A stretch of 64,000 bases of DNA from Glycomyces terrestris (GTDB taxonomy: Bacteria > Actinomycetota > Actinomycetes > Mycobacteriales > Micromonosporaceae): NCBI RefSeq assembly GCF_003933745.1, contig NZ_RSEB01000002.1:744001-808000 (forward strand), written 5' to 3'. The position numbers and the translations under genes are program-made. Positions 27,056 through 35,213 of this stretch are shown in pieces. Numbering within the stretch: the stretch's first letter is position 1; each line of letters starts with the position of its first letter. Below the pieces are notes generated by a model that saw nothing but the letters and a program-made list of their open reading frames with translations, searched no databases and had not been told where the DNA came from.

Positions 27056-28153
27056 ATGACCACCGACGGTCTTCCCGACCTCCGACGCGAGCCGCACCCG
27101 AACCCGACCCCCGCCGCCGAGCGGGAGCGCATCCTCGCCGACCCCGTCTTCGGCACCGTGTTCACCGACCACATGTTCCAGATGACCTGGACCGAGGACA
27201 AGGGCTGGCACGACGCCGTCCTCAAGCCGTACGGGCCCCTCACGGTCTCCCCGGCGGCCGCGGTCCTCCACTACGCCCAGGAGATCTTCGAGGGCCTCAA
27301 GGCGTACCGGCACGAGGACGGCTCCATCGGCCTGTTCCGCGCCGAGGCCAACGCGCGCCGCCTCAACCTCTCGGCGACCCGCATGGCCATGCCGCACCTG
27401 CCCGAGGAGTGGTTCCTCGCGTCGATCCGCGAGCTCCTCGCCGTCGACGGCGACTGGGTCCCCAGCCAGGACGAGGCCACGCTCTACCTGCGCCCGTACA
27501 TGATCGCCTCCGAGGCGTTCCTCGGCGTGCGGCCCGCGAAGGAGTACACCTACCTCCTCATCGCCTCCCCGGCCGCCGCCTACTTCAAGGGCGGCCCCAA
27601 GCCCCTGACCCTGTGGGTGTCCGAGGAGTACAACCGGGCCGGACCGGGCGGCACCGGCGCGGCCAAGGCCGGCGGCAACTACGCCGCGAGCCTCCTGCCC
27701 CAGTCCGAGGCCATCGAGCACGGCTGCGACCAGGTGATCTTCCTCGACGCCGTCGAGTACAAGTACGTCGACGAGCTCGGCGGCATGAACCTGTTCTTCG
27801 TGTACGAGAACGAGCGCGTCCTCTACACCCCCGAGCTGGGCACCATCCTGGCCGGGATCACCCGCGACGCGATCATCACGCTCGCCACCGAGGCCGGCTG
27901 GGAGGTCCGCGAGACCAAGTACGCGATCGACCGCTGGCGCGACGATGCCGAGTCCGGCCTGCTCACCGAGGCGTTCGCGTGCGGCACGGCCGCCGTCATC
28001 ACCCCCGTCGGCACCGTCAAGGGCCGCGACGGCGCCTTCACCATCGGCGGCGGCGAGGCCGGCAAGTTCACCATGCAGCTGCGCCAGACCCTCCTCGACC
28101 TCCAGTACGGCCGCACCGAGGACACCCACGGCTGGGTCACCACGCTCGCCTGA
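27056..28153 (+). CDS. ilvE: Branched-chain amino acid aminotransferase
   Basis: The 365-residue PLP enzyme interconverts leucine, isoleucine and valine with their 2-oxo acids. It is a class IV aminotransferase of the long BCAT type. Visible are HYAQEIFEGLKAYRHEDG, the PLP lysine in KAGGNYAASL (about residue 204), and the phosphate-binding FACGTAAVITPVG. The ATG at 27056 follows GAAGGAC by 5 bases. It forms a branched-chain amino acid group with leuB, though a terminator separates the two. Length is normal. Confidence 0.97.
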   Translation: MTTDGLPDLRREPHPNPTPAAERERILADPVFGTVFTDHMFQMTWTEDKGWHDAVLKPYGPLTVSPAAAVLHYAQEIFEGLKAYRHEDGSIGLFRAEANARRLNLSATRMAMPHLPEEWFLASIRELLAVDGDWVPSQDEATLYLRPYMIASEAFLGVRPAKEYTYLLIASPAAAYFKGGPKPLTLWVSEEYNRAGPGGTGAAKAGGNYAASLLPQSEAIEHGCDQVIFLDAVEYKYVDELGGMNLFFVYENERVLYTPELGTILAGITRDAIITLATEAGWEVRETKYAIDRWRDDAESGLLTEAFACGTAAVITPVGTVKGRDGAFTIGGGEAGKFTMQLRQTLLDLQYGRTEDTHGWVTTLA

Positions 28154-28282
28154 CCTGCGCGGGCGCCGCCGCAGTCGCCTACCCGACAGCGAGCGGCGCA
28201 TCCGGCCGAAAACCGGACAGACGATGGTCCCCTTCCCGTACCTTTGAAGCCACGTGCGTCAAGGGACCGGGGAGGGGACGCG

Positions 28283-28876
28283 TTGGCGGAGGTCACCATT
28301 CGGCTCAACCGGCTGGGGCTCGAACGCGGCCGCATGTGGCAGGCCGTCCTCGCCGCGATCGCCATCGCCCTGCCGATGGCCCTGTGGCTCGGCCTCGAAC
28401 GCGCCCTCGGCGACTCCGTCCAGAACATCGGCGAAGGCGACACCCTCTTCCTCCAGTCCTACCCCGTCGCCGGCGCCAGCCTCGAGTACGAGCTCCCCGG
28501 CTCCGGCTGGACCAGCCCCGGCATCCACTTCGCCGACCAGCGCCAGAACTTCGTGCGCGACTACCTCAGCGCCTCCGTCGAAGTCGACTCCGGCGTCGAC
28601 AGCCTCGAACGCCTCCTCGACCGCCGCGCCGAGCCCGTCACCGCCCAGCGCGGCCTCGTCTACAACAACGTGCGCCCCTACGCGAACGAGGACGCCGGCC
28701 TCGCGGGCTTCCGCGCCGACCTCATCGGCGTCGACAGCATCGGCTCGATCACCGTGGTCGGCAACGACAAGGGCGCCGCCGCCATCCTCGTCCTCATCGC
28801 CCCCGGCGCCGACCCCGCCGCCGAGGAGGTCGACCCCGACCCGTACATCGCCACGTTCGCGCTGGAGGGCAAGTGA
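28283..28876 (+). CDS. Single-span membrane protein coupled to a PrsW-type protease
   Basis: This 197-residue protein of unknown family has a short cytoplasmic start, one membrane helix (about 20-38), and an extracellular domain with no cysteines or known motif. I place the start at TTG 28283 because GGAGGGG lies 5 bases upstream; TTG 28244 would add 13 residues. Its TGA overlaps the GTG of the protease gene by 4 bases (GTGA), so the two are made together. It may be the substrate, inhibitor or partner of that intramembrane protease. Confidence 0.65.
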   Translation: MAEVTIRLNRLGLERGRMWQAVLAAIAIALPMALWLGLERALGDSVQNIGEGDTLFLQSYPVAGASLEYELPGSGWTSPGIHFADQRQNFVRDYLSASVEVDSGVDSLERLLDRRAEPVTAQRGLVYNNVRPYANEDAGLAGFRADLIGVDSIGSITVVGNDKGAAAILVLIAPGADPAAEEVDPDPYIATFALEGK

Positions 28877-30078
28877 CCGTCCGCACCGAACGCGTCGTCG
28901 TCGAGAACCAGGGCGCGTTCATCCGCATCCGCCGGCCCGCCTACTGGCTGTTCGTCGCCTGCCTCGTCTACGGCCTGCTCGAACTCGGCCGGGTCCTCTC
29001 GCCCGACTACGGCAGCATCGCCACGGCCCTGTGGGTCTCCATCGGCATCAACGCCGTCCTCGCCGTGTTCCTGCTCGACATCTTCTCCCACCTCGACCTG
29101 TTCGAACGGGAGCCGCCCACGGTCCGGGCCGCCGCCATGGCCTGGGGCGGCCTCGCCGCCGTCGCCTTCGCCATGATCGCCAACAACGCCGGCCTCGTCG
29201 TCCTCGCCGAGCTCACCGACGCCAAGTGGACCCGCACCTGGGGCAAGGCCATCATCGGGCCCCTGAACGAGGAGTGGCTCAAGGCCCTCGGCGTCGTCCT
29301 GCTCGTCCTCATCGTCCGCGAGCACTTCGACCGCTCCATCGACGGCCTCATCTACGGCGCGCTCGTCGGCCTCGGCTTCCAGGTCGTCGAGAACCTCACG
29401 TACGCCGTCAACTTCGCGGCCCTGAACCCGAACTCCGACATGACCGGCGCCCTGTCGGTCACCATCACCCGCGTCCTCGTCGCCGGGCCGTTCTCGCACC
29501 CGCTCTACACCGGCGCCGCCGGACTCGGCATCGCGTTCTTCGTGACCCAGACCCGCCGCGCCCTGAGCACCCGCATCGGCGTCATGGCCGGCCTGTTCGC
29601 GCTGGCCCTCGCCATGCACGCCCTGTGGAACCTGCCGCTGCCCGCGTCGCTCCCGGCCGGGCTGGCGATCCCCCTGACCTACGGCAAGGGCCTGATCATC
29701 CTCGGCCTGTTCTTCGTCCTCTACCACTCCGCGGCCCGCGCCGAGTGGCGCTGGTTCGTCACCACCATGTCCGATGAGGACGAAGCCGTGATCACCACCG
29801 ACGACCTCACCGAGATGCGCTCGCTCCGCTCGCGGCGCAAGGCCCGCAAGCGCGCCCAGAAGCGCTGGGGCAAGGAGGCCTCGCAGCTGCTGCGCCAGCT
29901 CCAGCACGAGCTCGTCAACCTCGCCACGCTCGTCGCGCGCGACCAGCGCCGCGGCCGCGACGACCGGCCCGACAGCCCCGACGTGGCCGCCGTCAAGCGC
30001 AACATCACCGCCATCCGGGCCGAACTCGAGCAGGCGAAGGGCGCGGTCGAGGCGAAGGTCGGGGCGCGGAAGCCCTGA
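28873..30078 (+). CDS. PrsW-family intramembrane protease
   Basis: The 401-residue protein has about eight to nine membrane helices. The PrsW signature is present: NEEWLKALG (the EExxK motif, about residues 133-141), then FQVVENLTY, HPLYT and HALWN. These glutamic-type proteases belong to the Abi/CAAX protease clan; PrsW in Bacillus cuts the anti-sigma factor RsiW. After the last helix comes a cytoplasmic tail of about 110 residues rich in arginine/lysine with coiled-coil character, longer than usual. GTG 28873 overlaps the upstream gene by 4 bases. The real substrate is unknown. Confidence 0.88.
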   Translation: MTVRTERVVVENQGAFIRIRRPAYWLFVACLVYGLLELGRVLSPDYGSIATALWVSIGINAVLAVFLLDIFSHLDLFEREPPTVRAAAMAWGGLAAVAFAMIANNAGLVVLAELTDAKWTRTWGKAIIGPLNEEWLKALGVVLLVLIVREHFDRSIDGLIYGALVGLGFQVVENLTYAVNFAALNPNSDMTGALSVTITRVLVAGPFSHPLYTGAAGLGIAFFVTQTRRALSTRIGVMAGLFALALAMHALWNLPLPASLPAGLAIPLTYGKGLIILGLFFVLYHSAARAEWRWFVTTMSDEDEAVITTDDLTEMRSLRSRRKARKRAQKRWGKEASQLLRQLQHELVNLATLVARDQRRGRDDRPDSPDVAAVKRNITAIRAELEQAKGAVEAKVGARKP

Positions 30079-30133
30079 CGGCCGCGGCCGCCGGCCCCGC
30101 GGCACCCACCCGCCGCAGGCCCGCGCGGGACTC

Positions 30134-30835
30134 CTAGCCGCCGACCGGGCCCTTGCGCGGCACCGGCACCACCGCGCCCCGCGGCGCCTGCTCGGCCACC
30201 GGCGCGCTCGCCGACTCGCTCGGCTCCCCGCTCGGCGACGCGCTCGTGGACACCGACTCGCTCGCGGTCGGCTCCTGCGACGTGGGCCCCGCCGTGGTCG
30301 GCTCCTCCGTCGGCTCCTGGGTGGTGGGCTCCGCCGTCGTGGGCGCCTCGGTGGTCGGCTCCTCCTCGGTGGGCTCCTGCGTCGCGGTGCTCTCCTCCTC
30401 GGTCGGCCCGTGCGTGGGCTCGCCGCCGATCGGCACCAGGCCGGGGGACTTCGCGCCCGCGCCGGTCCCGGTGCGGCCCTCCGAGACCGACCCCGCGGGC
30501 GACTCGCCCGCGCCGGCGTCCGAGGCGTCGCCGCCGCGCGCCGGCGCCGACGCGGAGCCGGACTCGGCCGCCTCGGCGTCCTGCCCGGTCGTGTCCGCGC
30601 CCAGCCCGAACCAGCCCTCGATGATGTCCGCGTCGTCGCCGCCCGGGCCCGGCAGGCCCGGGACCGGCTCGCCGCGCACCAGCGCGCCGGTCGCGATCAC
30701 GCCGCCCGCGACGGTCGCCACCGCGATCACCCCGATGCGCCGGAACCGCTTCGAGCGGCGCAGGTCGTAGCCGAGCGAGCGCACCGCGCCCTTGGTCTCG
30801 CGCCCGATGGCGCCGAAGAGTCCCACCTGTCCCAC
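30134..30835 (-). CDS. Anchored protein with Thr/Pro/Glu-rich repeats
   Basis: The 233-residue protein has a basic cytoplasmic N-terminus (about 33 residues), one membrane segment (about 34-52), and a wholly low-complexity exterior. The first part is Gly/Ala/Ser/Asp-rich; from about residue 140 there are repeats of EPTTxEPT and TEEP type, then a serine-rich end. There is no enzyme motif. It could be a wall-spanning stalk or a glycosylated surface protein. The same type of tail ends the Ser/Thr kinase at 37178. GTG start at 30835. Family unknown. Confidence 0.6.
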   Translation of the reverse strand: MGQVGLFGAIGRETKGAVRSLGYDLRRSKRFRRIGVIAVATVAGGVIATGALVRGEPVPGLPGPGGDDADIIEGWFGLGADTTGQDAEAAESGSASAPARGGDASDAGAGESPAGSVSEGRTGTGAGAKSPGLVPIGGEPTHGPTEEESTATQEPTEEEPTTEAPTTAEPTTQEPTEEPTTAGPTSQEPTASESVSTSASPSGEPSESASAPVAEQAPRGAVVPVPRKGPVGG

Positions 30836-30950
30836 CGTCCGTTCGTGTCCGTCACCGGGACTAACGAAGGACGCGACTTCGGGTAACCGTCACGTCACTC
30901 GTGCGGGGGTCATGCGAAAGACCGAACCCGTTCGTGGCCCGGCCCGGGGC

Positions 30951-32003
30951 TCAGAAGTCGCGCTTGACGGCCTTGACCAGCAGCCCGGCGAAGACCTCGA
31001 GCGCGGCCGGGTCCACGTCCGCGCGCGACGCCTCCAGCGCCGCCTCGGCCTCGGCCGCCAGCGCCTCGATCCGCTGCTCGGTGTCGGCGAGCGCGCCGGT
31101 GTCCATGAGGATCGCGCGCAGCCGCGCCACGCCCTCGGCGTCCAGGTCCGGGTCGCCGAGGCTCGCGTCCAGGACCGCGCGCCGGGCCGGGTCGGCGGCC
31201 GCCGAGGCCCGCGCGATCAGGAACGTGTGCTTGCCTTCGCGCAGGTCGTCCCCGGCGGGCTTGCCGGTCTGGGCCGGGTCGCCGAAGACGCCGAGGACGT
31301 CGTCGCGCAGCTGGAACGCCTCGCCGAGGGGCAGCCCGATCGCCGAGTAGTGGCCGCGCACGCGCTCGCCGGCGCCGGCCAGCGACGCGCCGATGAGCAG
31401 CGGCCGCTCGATCGTGTACTTCGCGGACTTGTACCGGGCGACCTTCGCGGCGGTCGCCTCGGAGACATCGCGGCGCACTTCAGAGAGCACGTCCAGGTAC
31501 TGCCCGGCGCTCACCTCGGTGCGCATGAGGTCGAAGTCGCCCCGCGCCGCGGCGACCTTCGCGAAGGGCATCCCGGCGGAGCAGAACAGCTCGTCGGACC
31601 AGGCCAGGCACAGGTCGCCGAGCAGGATCGCGGCCGCGGACCCGAACTCCGCGGGCCGCCCCGACCAGCCCTCGGCCTCGTGCAGGGCGGCGAAGCGGCG
31701 GTGCACGGACGGGGCGCCGCGCCTGGTGTCGGAGCCGTCGATGAGGTCGTCGTGCATGAGCGCGGACGCCTGGAGCAGTTCGAGGGAGGAGACGCACGCG
31801 ACGAGCTCGTCGGAGTCCGCCAGGCCCGCGCCGCGCGCGCCCCAGTACGCGAACGCGGGCCGCAGCCGCTTCCCGCCGCCGAGCACGAAGTCGCGGACCG
31901 CGTCGGCATAGGCGCCGAGCCGTTCGTCGATGCCGCAGATGACCGCGGCCTGCCGGTCCAGGAAGGCCGTCAGGGCCGCGTCGATGCGCTCGTTGAGCTC
32001 CAC
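30951..32003 (-). CDS. Polyprenyl diphosphate synthase (trans type)
   Basis: The 350-residue enzyme condenses isopentenyl diphosphate with allylic diphosphates to make C15-C20 or longer chains. Both aspartate-rich motifs are present: LMHDDLIDGSDTRRG (DDxxD, about 88-92) and QLRDDVLGVFGD. Further visible are GGGKRLRPAF and GKHTFLIARA, the pattern of IdsA-type geranylgeranyl diphosphate synthases of actinomycetes. The residues just before the first DDxxD (LQASALMH) are small, which fits chains of C20 or longer, but length cannot be fixed. GTG 32003 stands 7 bases after TAGCGT on its strand, so it may be leaderless. It is divergent from metF. Confidence 0.92.
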   Translation of the reverse strand: MELNERIDAALTAFLDRQAAVICGIDERLGAYADAVRDFVLGGGKRLRPAFAYWGARGAGLADSDELVACVSSLELLQASALMHDDLIDGSDTRRGAPSVHRRFAALHEAEGWSGRPAEFGSAAAILLGDLCLAWSDELFCSAGMPFAKVAAARGDFDLMRTEVSAGQYLDVLSEVRRDVSEATAAKVARYKSAKYTIERPLLIGASLAGAGERVRGHYSAIGLPLGEAFQLRDDVLGVFGDPAQTGKPAGDDLREGKHTFLIARASAAADPARRAVLDASLGDPDLDAEGVARLRAILMDTGALADTEQRIEALAAEAEAALEASRADVDPAALEVFAGLLVKAVKRDF

Positions 32004-32086
32004 GGTTCGAACGCTAGACGAGCACCCCCGCGTCTCACCTGTTGGGTGTCGCGCAATGCAGGTCAGGACACGTGTATCAGAGCCGT

Positions 32087-32092
32087 TACCGT
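32087..32092 (+). promoter_or_regulatory. -10 element of metF (leaderless)
   Basis: TACCGT lies 6 bases before the ATG at 32099, with no ribosome binding site. It faces the TAGCGT element of the polyprenyl synthase across a short divergent region. Confidence 0.55.
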
Positions 32093-32098
32093 TGAGGC

Positions 32099-33004
32099 AT
32101 GACTCTCGGGACGCCCAGCGTGATGCCGGTCAAGGCCGCCAAGATCGGCGACCTGCTGCGGTCGGGCGAGCCCAAGTTCTCCTTTGAGCTGTTCCCGCCG
32201 CGCGACGAGCAGGCCGAGGGCGTCCTCTGGCGCACCATCCGCGACCTGGAGCGGCTCGGCGCCGACTACGTCTCGGTGACCTACGGCGCGGGCGGCTCGA
32301 CCCGGCTCAAGACGGTGGACACGACCGACCTGGTCAACGCCGAGACCACGCTGCTGACGATGGCGCACTGCACGGCCGTCGACCACTCCGTGGCCGAGCT
32401 GCGCAACCTCATCGGCCACTTCGCGAACGTCGGGGTGCGCAACATCCTCGCGGTGCGCGGCGACCCGCCGGGGAACCCGCGGGCGGACTGGGTCCGGCAC
32501 CCCGAGGGCATCCTGCACGCCCGCGAGCTCGTCGAGCTCATCAAGGAGTCCGGCGACTTCAGCGTCGGCGTGGCCGCGTTCCCCGACGGGCACCCGCGCG
32601 ACGTCGACTGGGAGACGGGCGTGCGCTACTTCGTGGAGAAGTGCCGCGCCGGGGCCGACTTCGCGATCACGCAGATCTTCTTCGACGTCGAGGACTATCT
32701 GCGCCTGCGCGACGCCGTCGCCGCGGCCGGGTGCGACGTGCCGATCGTCCCGGGCATCATGCCGATCACGAACATCAAGCAGATCGAGCGGTTCGCGGTC
32801 CTCACCGGCATGGTCTTCCCCGAGGCCCTCGCCGAGCGGCTGCGCGCGGTCGAGGACGACCGCGACGCGATCCGCGACATCGGCGTCGAGGTGGCGACCG
32901 AGATGGGCTCGCGGCTCCTCGCCGAGGGCGCGCCCGGGCTCCACTTCACCACCTTGAACCACTCGCGCTCCACCCGCCGCGTGTGGCAGAACCTCCGCGG
33001 CTAG
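32099..33004 (+). CDS. metF: 5,10-methylenetetrahydrofolate reductase
   Basis: The 301-residue flavoprotein reduces methylene-THF to methyl-THF for methionine synthesis. Visible are FSFELFPPRDEQAE (with the catalytic Glu), SVTYGAGGSTR, NILAVRGDPPGN, and QIFFDVEDYLRL in the TIM barrel. The C-terminus IVPGIMPITNIKQIERF is typical. The length is that of bacterial MetF, without the eukaryotic regulatory domain. The gene begins on a leaderless mRNA; the next gene has its own possible promoter. Confidence 0.97.
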   Translation: MTLGTPSVMPVKAAKIGDLLRSGEPKFSFELFPPRDEQAEGVLWRTIRDLERLGADYVSVTYGAGGSTRLKTVDTTDLVNAETTLLTMAHCTAVDHSVAELRNLIGHFANVGVRNILAVRGDPPGNPRADWVRHPEGILHARELVELIKESGDFSVGVAAFPDGHPRDVDWETGVRYFVEKCRAGADFAITQIFFDVEDYLRLRDAVAAAGCDVPIVPGIMPITNIKQIERFAVLTGMVFPEALAERLRAVEDDRDAIRDIGVEVATEMGSRLLAEGAPGLHFTTLNHSRSTRRVWQNLRG

Positions 33005-33074
33005 CCCCCGGCCGACTGTCGGCTACCCGATCGAGGGATTGCGGCGGCCGCCCCGGCACGTAGAGTCCTCTTCT

Positions 33075-33734
33075 ATGTTCGATGCTGCGAATGCACGCGT
33101 GATGCCATCTGCTACAACAAGACCCATGCGCACCCGAGTGCCCGCCGACTCCCTTGTAGGCAGGGTCATCCTCTCCACGCGGTTCAAGCCCGGCGCGGTC
33201 GTCGGCGTCGGACTCACCGCCAGCCTCTTCGTCCCCTTCTGCGTCCTCGTCGGCGGACCGGTCGTCCTCGTCGCGCTCCCGCTGCTCGCGGTCACCGCGA
33301 TGGCCGACGCCTCCTACACCCTCCTCGCCGCCCGCTCGACCAGCCTCTCCCGCCGCGTCCTCGTCCTCGAACCCCTCGCCGCCCGCCTCTCGGAGGCCTC
33401 CTGGCTCCTCGCGCTGTGGTTCCTCGGCGCGCCCGGCTGGGCCGTCGCGGTCACCGGCGCCCTGTGCTGGATGTACGTCCTCACCCGGATGCGGGCCCGC
33501 CAGGTCGGCCTGAACGACCTCGGCATGATGACCCTCGGGGAGCGCTCGGTGCGCGAGGTCGTGGTCGCCCTCGGCCTCGGCGCCTGCGGCGTCATCGCCG
33601 TCGCCGGCGGCGGCCAGTACGCGGCCTGGACCGAAGGGGTCGTGACCATCACCATCACCGCGTGGATGCTCATGGCCGCGCTCGGGCTGCTCCAGCTGGT
33701 CATCGTCGTGGCGGCGGCGCTGCGCAACGACTGA
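33075..33734 (+). CDS. CDP-alcohol phosphatidyltransferase-like protein without catalytic residues
   Basis: The 219-residue protein has about five or six membrane helices. Its block ADASYTLLAARSTSLSRRV runs on to LVLEPLAAR with exactly the spacing of the family motif D-x2-DG-x2-AR-x8-G-x3-D-x3-D. Only the first Asp remains; the others read Tyr, Glu and Ala. The following RMRARQVGLNDLGMMTLGER also resembles the actinobacterial family. It therefore looks like a pseudoenzyme, or a member with another task. ATG 33075 is 8 bases after TAGAGT (33061-33066) and has no ribosome binding site; ATG 33126 is the alternative. The family link is inference from pattern. Confidence 0.62.
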   Translation: MFDAANARVMPSATTRPMRTRVPADSLVGRVILSTRFKPGAVVGVGLTASLFVPFCVLVGGPVVLVALPLLAVTAMADASYTLLAARSTSLSRRVLVLEPLAARLSEASWLLALWFLGAPGWAVAVTGALCWMYVLTRMRARQVGLNDLGMMTLGERSVREVVVALGLGACGVIAVAGGGQYAAWTEGVVTITITAWMLMAALGLLQLVIVVAAALRND

Positions 33735-33772
33735 CCGGGAATGCCCCGGCCGCCGCGGGCGTTGAGCATCCA

Positions 33773-34153
33773 ATGCGCTACGACGACATCACCGACGACC
33801 AGATCGCCGCCTTCATCGACTCCGCCGGGCGCGAGCGCCAGGTCCCCGAGGAGACCCAGCGCCTGCGCGACGCCGAGGAGATGCTCGCCCGCAAGGACCC
33901 GCACGCGGCCCTGAAGTTCCTGGAGCCGCTGCTCCGCGACCACCCCGAGCACCCGGACGTGATGCTCGCGGCCGCCCGCGCCTACTTCAAGTCGGCGCAG
34001 CTGAACAAGGCGCTCGTGCTCACCGAGAAGATGGTCGAGGCCAACCCGGCCGACTTCTACGCCCGCATGCTGCTCGGCCGCACGCTCCAGCGCCTCGGTC
34101 GCGCCGAGGAGGCCCGCGGCCACCTGCGCCTGGTGGACGAAGTCACCGAGTAG
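33773..34153 (+). CDS. TPR-repeat protein
   Basis: The 126-residue soluble protein has two to three tetratricopeptide repeats, the clearest being DAEEMLARKDPHAALKFLEP and VMLAAARAYFKSAQLNKALV. These form a helical surface for protein contacts. The partner is unknown. The same type of short TPR protein is common in actinomycetes. No strong ribosome binding site precedes ATG 33773. It lies 38 bases after the membrane protein gene and may share its mRNA. A clear terminator follows. Confidence 0.8.
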   Translation: MRYDDITDDQIAAFIDSAGRERQVPEETQRLRDAEEMLARKDPHAALKFLEPLLRDHPEHPDVMLAAARAYFKSAQLNKALVLTEKMVEANPADFYARMLLGRTLQRLGRAEEARGHLRLVDEVTE

Positions 34154-34219
34154 CCCTTGACGACGTCGCGGAGCCGCCGTCCGAAGTTTCGAACACCGCG
34201 TGGCGCGGAGGCGAATTCC

Positions 34220-34251
34220 AAGGGTCGCGAACCTGTCGGTTCGCGACCCTT
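34220..34251 (+). terminator. Terminator after the TPR gene
   Basis: A perfect 14-bp stem (34220-34233 with 34238-34251, arm AAGGGTCGCGAACC) with the loop TGTC is followed by TCTCATT. Confidence 0.88.
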
Positions 34252-34364
34252 TCTCATTGCCGCGCAACACATCCGCTGTCGGATGCGCGACAGTCGGTAG
34301 TGAAACGCTGATTTTGCGCGAACTTGGGGGTTGGAAATGTCGTACCCCTGTGGTTCCATATTTC

Positions 34365-34380
34365 TCGAACGCAAGTTCGA
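34365..34380. promoter_or_regulatory. LexA box upstream of the HEPN-like gene
   Basis: TCGAACGCAAGTTCGA is a perfect copy of the actinobacterial SOS box (CGAAC-N4-GTTCG) with one more paired base on each side. It lies 19 bases before the start codon and just after a CATATT hexamer, so LexA would block transcription. Confidence 0.8.
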
Positions 34381-34399
34381 ACAGGTTTAGGAGGCCACC

Positions 34400-34918
34400 A
34401 TGGCTGCTTCCCGACCCGGAGCCACCCGATCAGCTTCAACCGTGTCGACCGCCGGCACCGGCTCGCCCCGACTCGTGCAGGCCGGCACCGTCTCCAACTC
34501 CCGGCTGCGCATCCCCGCCGACCAACTTCCCAACCGGTCCCCGCTGCAACTGCTCTCCACGGCCCGCGCCGACCTCGACGACGCCGCCGAGCGCGTGCGC
34601 CCCGGCGAGCGCTACGCGGAGGCCCACATGGCCGCCCTGCGCGTCGCCGTCGCCGTGCTCGCGGTCCGCGCCGGAGACGCCACCGGCAGGCGCCGCCCCG
34701 GCCGCCCGTCGAGCACCTGGGAGCTCCTGCGCAACGTCGCGCCCGAGCTGGAGGAGTGGGCCTCCCACTTCGCCCGCACCGCCCGCAAGCGCGTCCTCGC
34801 CCAAGCCGGCATCCCCGACATCGTCACGCCCGAGGAGGCCGACTCGATCGTCGCCGACGCGCGGCGCTTCCTCGACGTCGTCGTCAGGCTCCTGGGCTTC
34901 AGTGCGCTTGCGCGCTGA
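34400..34918 (+). CDS. SAV_6107-type HEPN-like protein
   Basis: The 172-residue protein has a disordered Ser/Thr/Arg-rich N-terminus (about 40 residues) and a helical domain. That domain contains PLQLLSTARADLDDAAERVR and RYAEAHMAALRVAVAVLAVR, matching the actinobacterial SAV_6107 family, which is classed as HEPN. HEPN proteins are often RNases or nucleotide-binding partners in stress systems, but the R-x4-6-H nuclease motif is not clear here. AGGAGG lies 5 bases before ATG 34400. The perfect LexA box puts it in the SOS response. Its 3' end runs into a tandem 33-bp repeat. The role is unknown. Confidence 0.75.
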   Translation: MAASRPGATRSASTVSTAGTGSPRLVQAGTVSNSRLRIPADQLPNRSPLQLLSTARADLDDAAERVRPGERYAEAHMAALRVAVAVLAVRAGDATGRRRPGRPSSTWELLRNVAPELEEWASHFARTARKRVLAQAGIPDIVTPEEADSIVADARRFLDVVVRLLGFSALAR

Positions 34919-34967
34919 AGAGGGAGGCGCAGCAGCGCGCTTGCGCGCTGAAGAGAAGGCGCAGGAC
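34902..34967 (+). repeat. 33-bp tandem repeat at the end of the HEPN-like gene
   Basis: GCGCGCTTGCGCGCTGAAGA-type units begin at 34902 and 34935 with a period of 33 bp (11 codons) and few differences. A decayed third unit begins near 34968. The stop codon of the HEPN-like gene lies in the first unit. The DNA probably arose by slippage. Confidence 0.8.
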
Positions 34968-35086
34968 CGCGCCTCGCGCTGAACGACCGGGCGAGGAGCG
35001 GCGGGTCCCGCTGATGACCGCCCGCTCCTCCGGGTGACCCCCGACGTGCCCGCAGATACGCGCGCGCTTGATAGACGACGCCGGTT

Positions 35087-35173
35087 ATACGATTGTCCCT
35101 GGCTCGGCCGATCGACAGCTTGTCCTCAGGCCCAGCATTTGACAGATTGTCCCCAGGGTCGCGTCTTGACAGG
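35087..35173. repeat. Three phased 27-bp repeats upstream of aspS
   Basis: TTGTCC recurs at 35093, 35120 and 35147, exactly 27 bp apart. Each unit continues with a GG pair and ends with GACAG. At the two inner junctions this makes the inverted repeats GACAgctTGTC (35114-35124) and GACAgatTGTC (35141-35151). It looks like a row of operator or protein-binding sites in the aspS leader or promoter. Confidence 0.75.
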
Positions 35174-35213
35174 ACGCGGGCTTGGATTCAACAAGCCAGG
35201 GAGTTTTCGAGCC

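Noticed and set aside
30081..30103. GCCGCGG/CCGCGGC hairpin between the convergent PrsW and repeat-protein genes as a terminator
   Set aside because: The stem is only 7 bp in DNA where such GC repeats are frequent; no T-run or longer pairing supports it.
35034..35213. N-terminal extension of AspS
   Set aside because: The extra 60 residues cross the 27-bp repeats, contain no domain, and AspS proteins start close to the sequence after GTG 35214.
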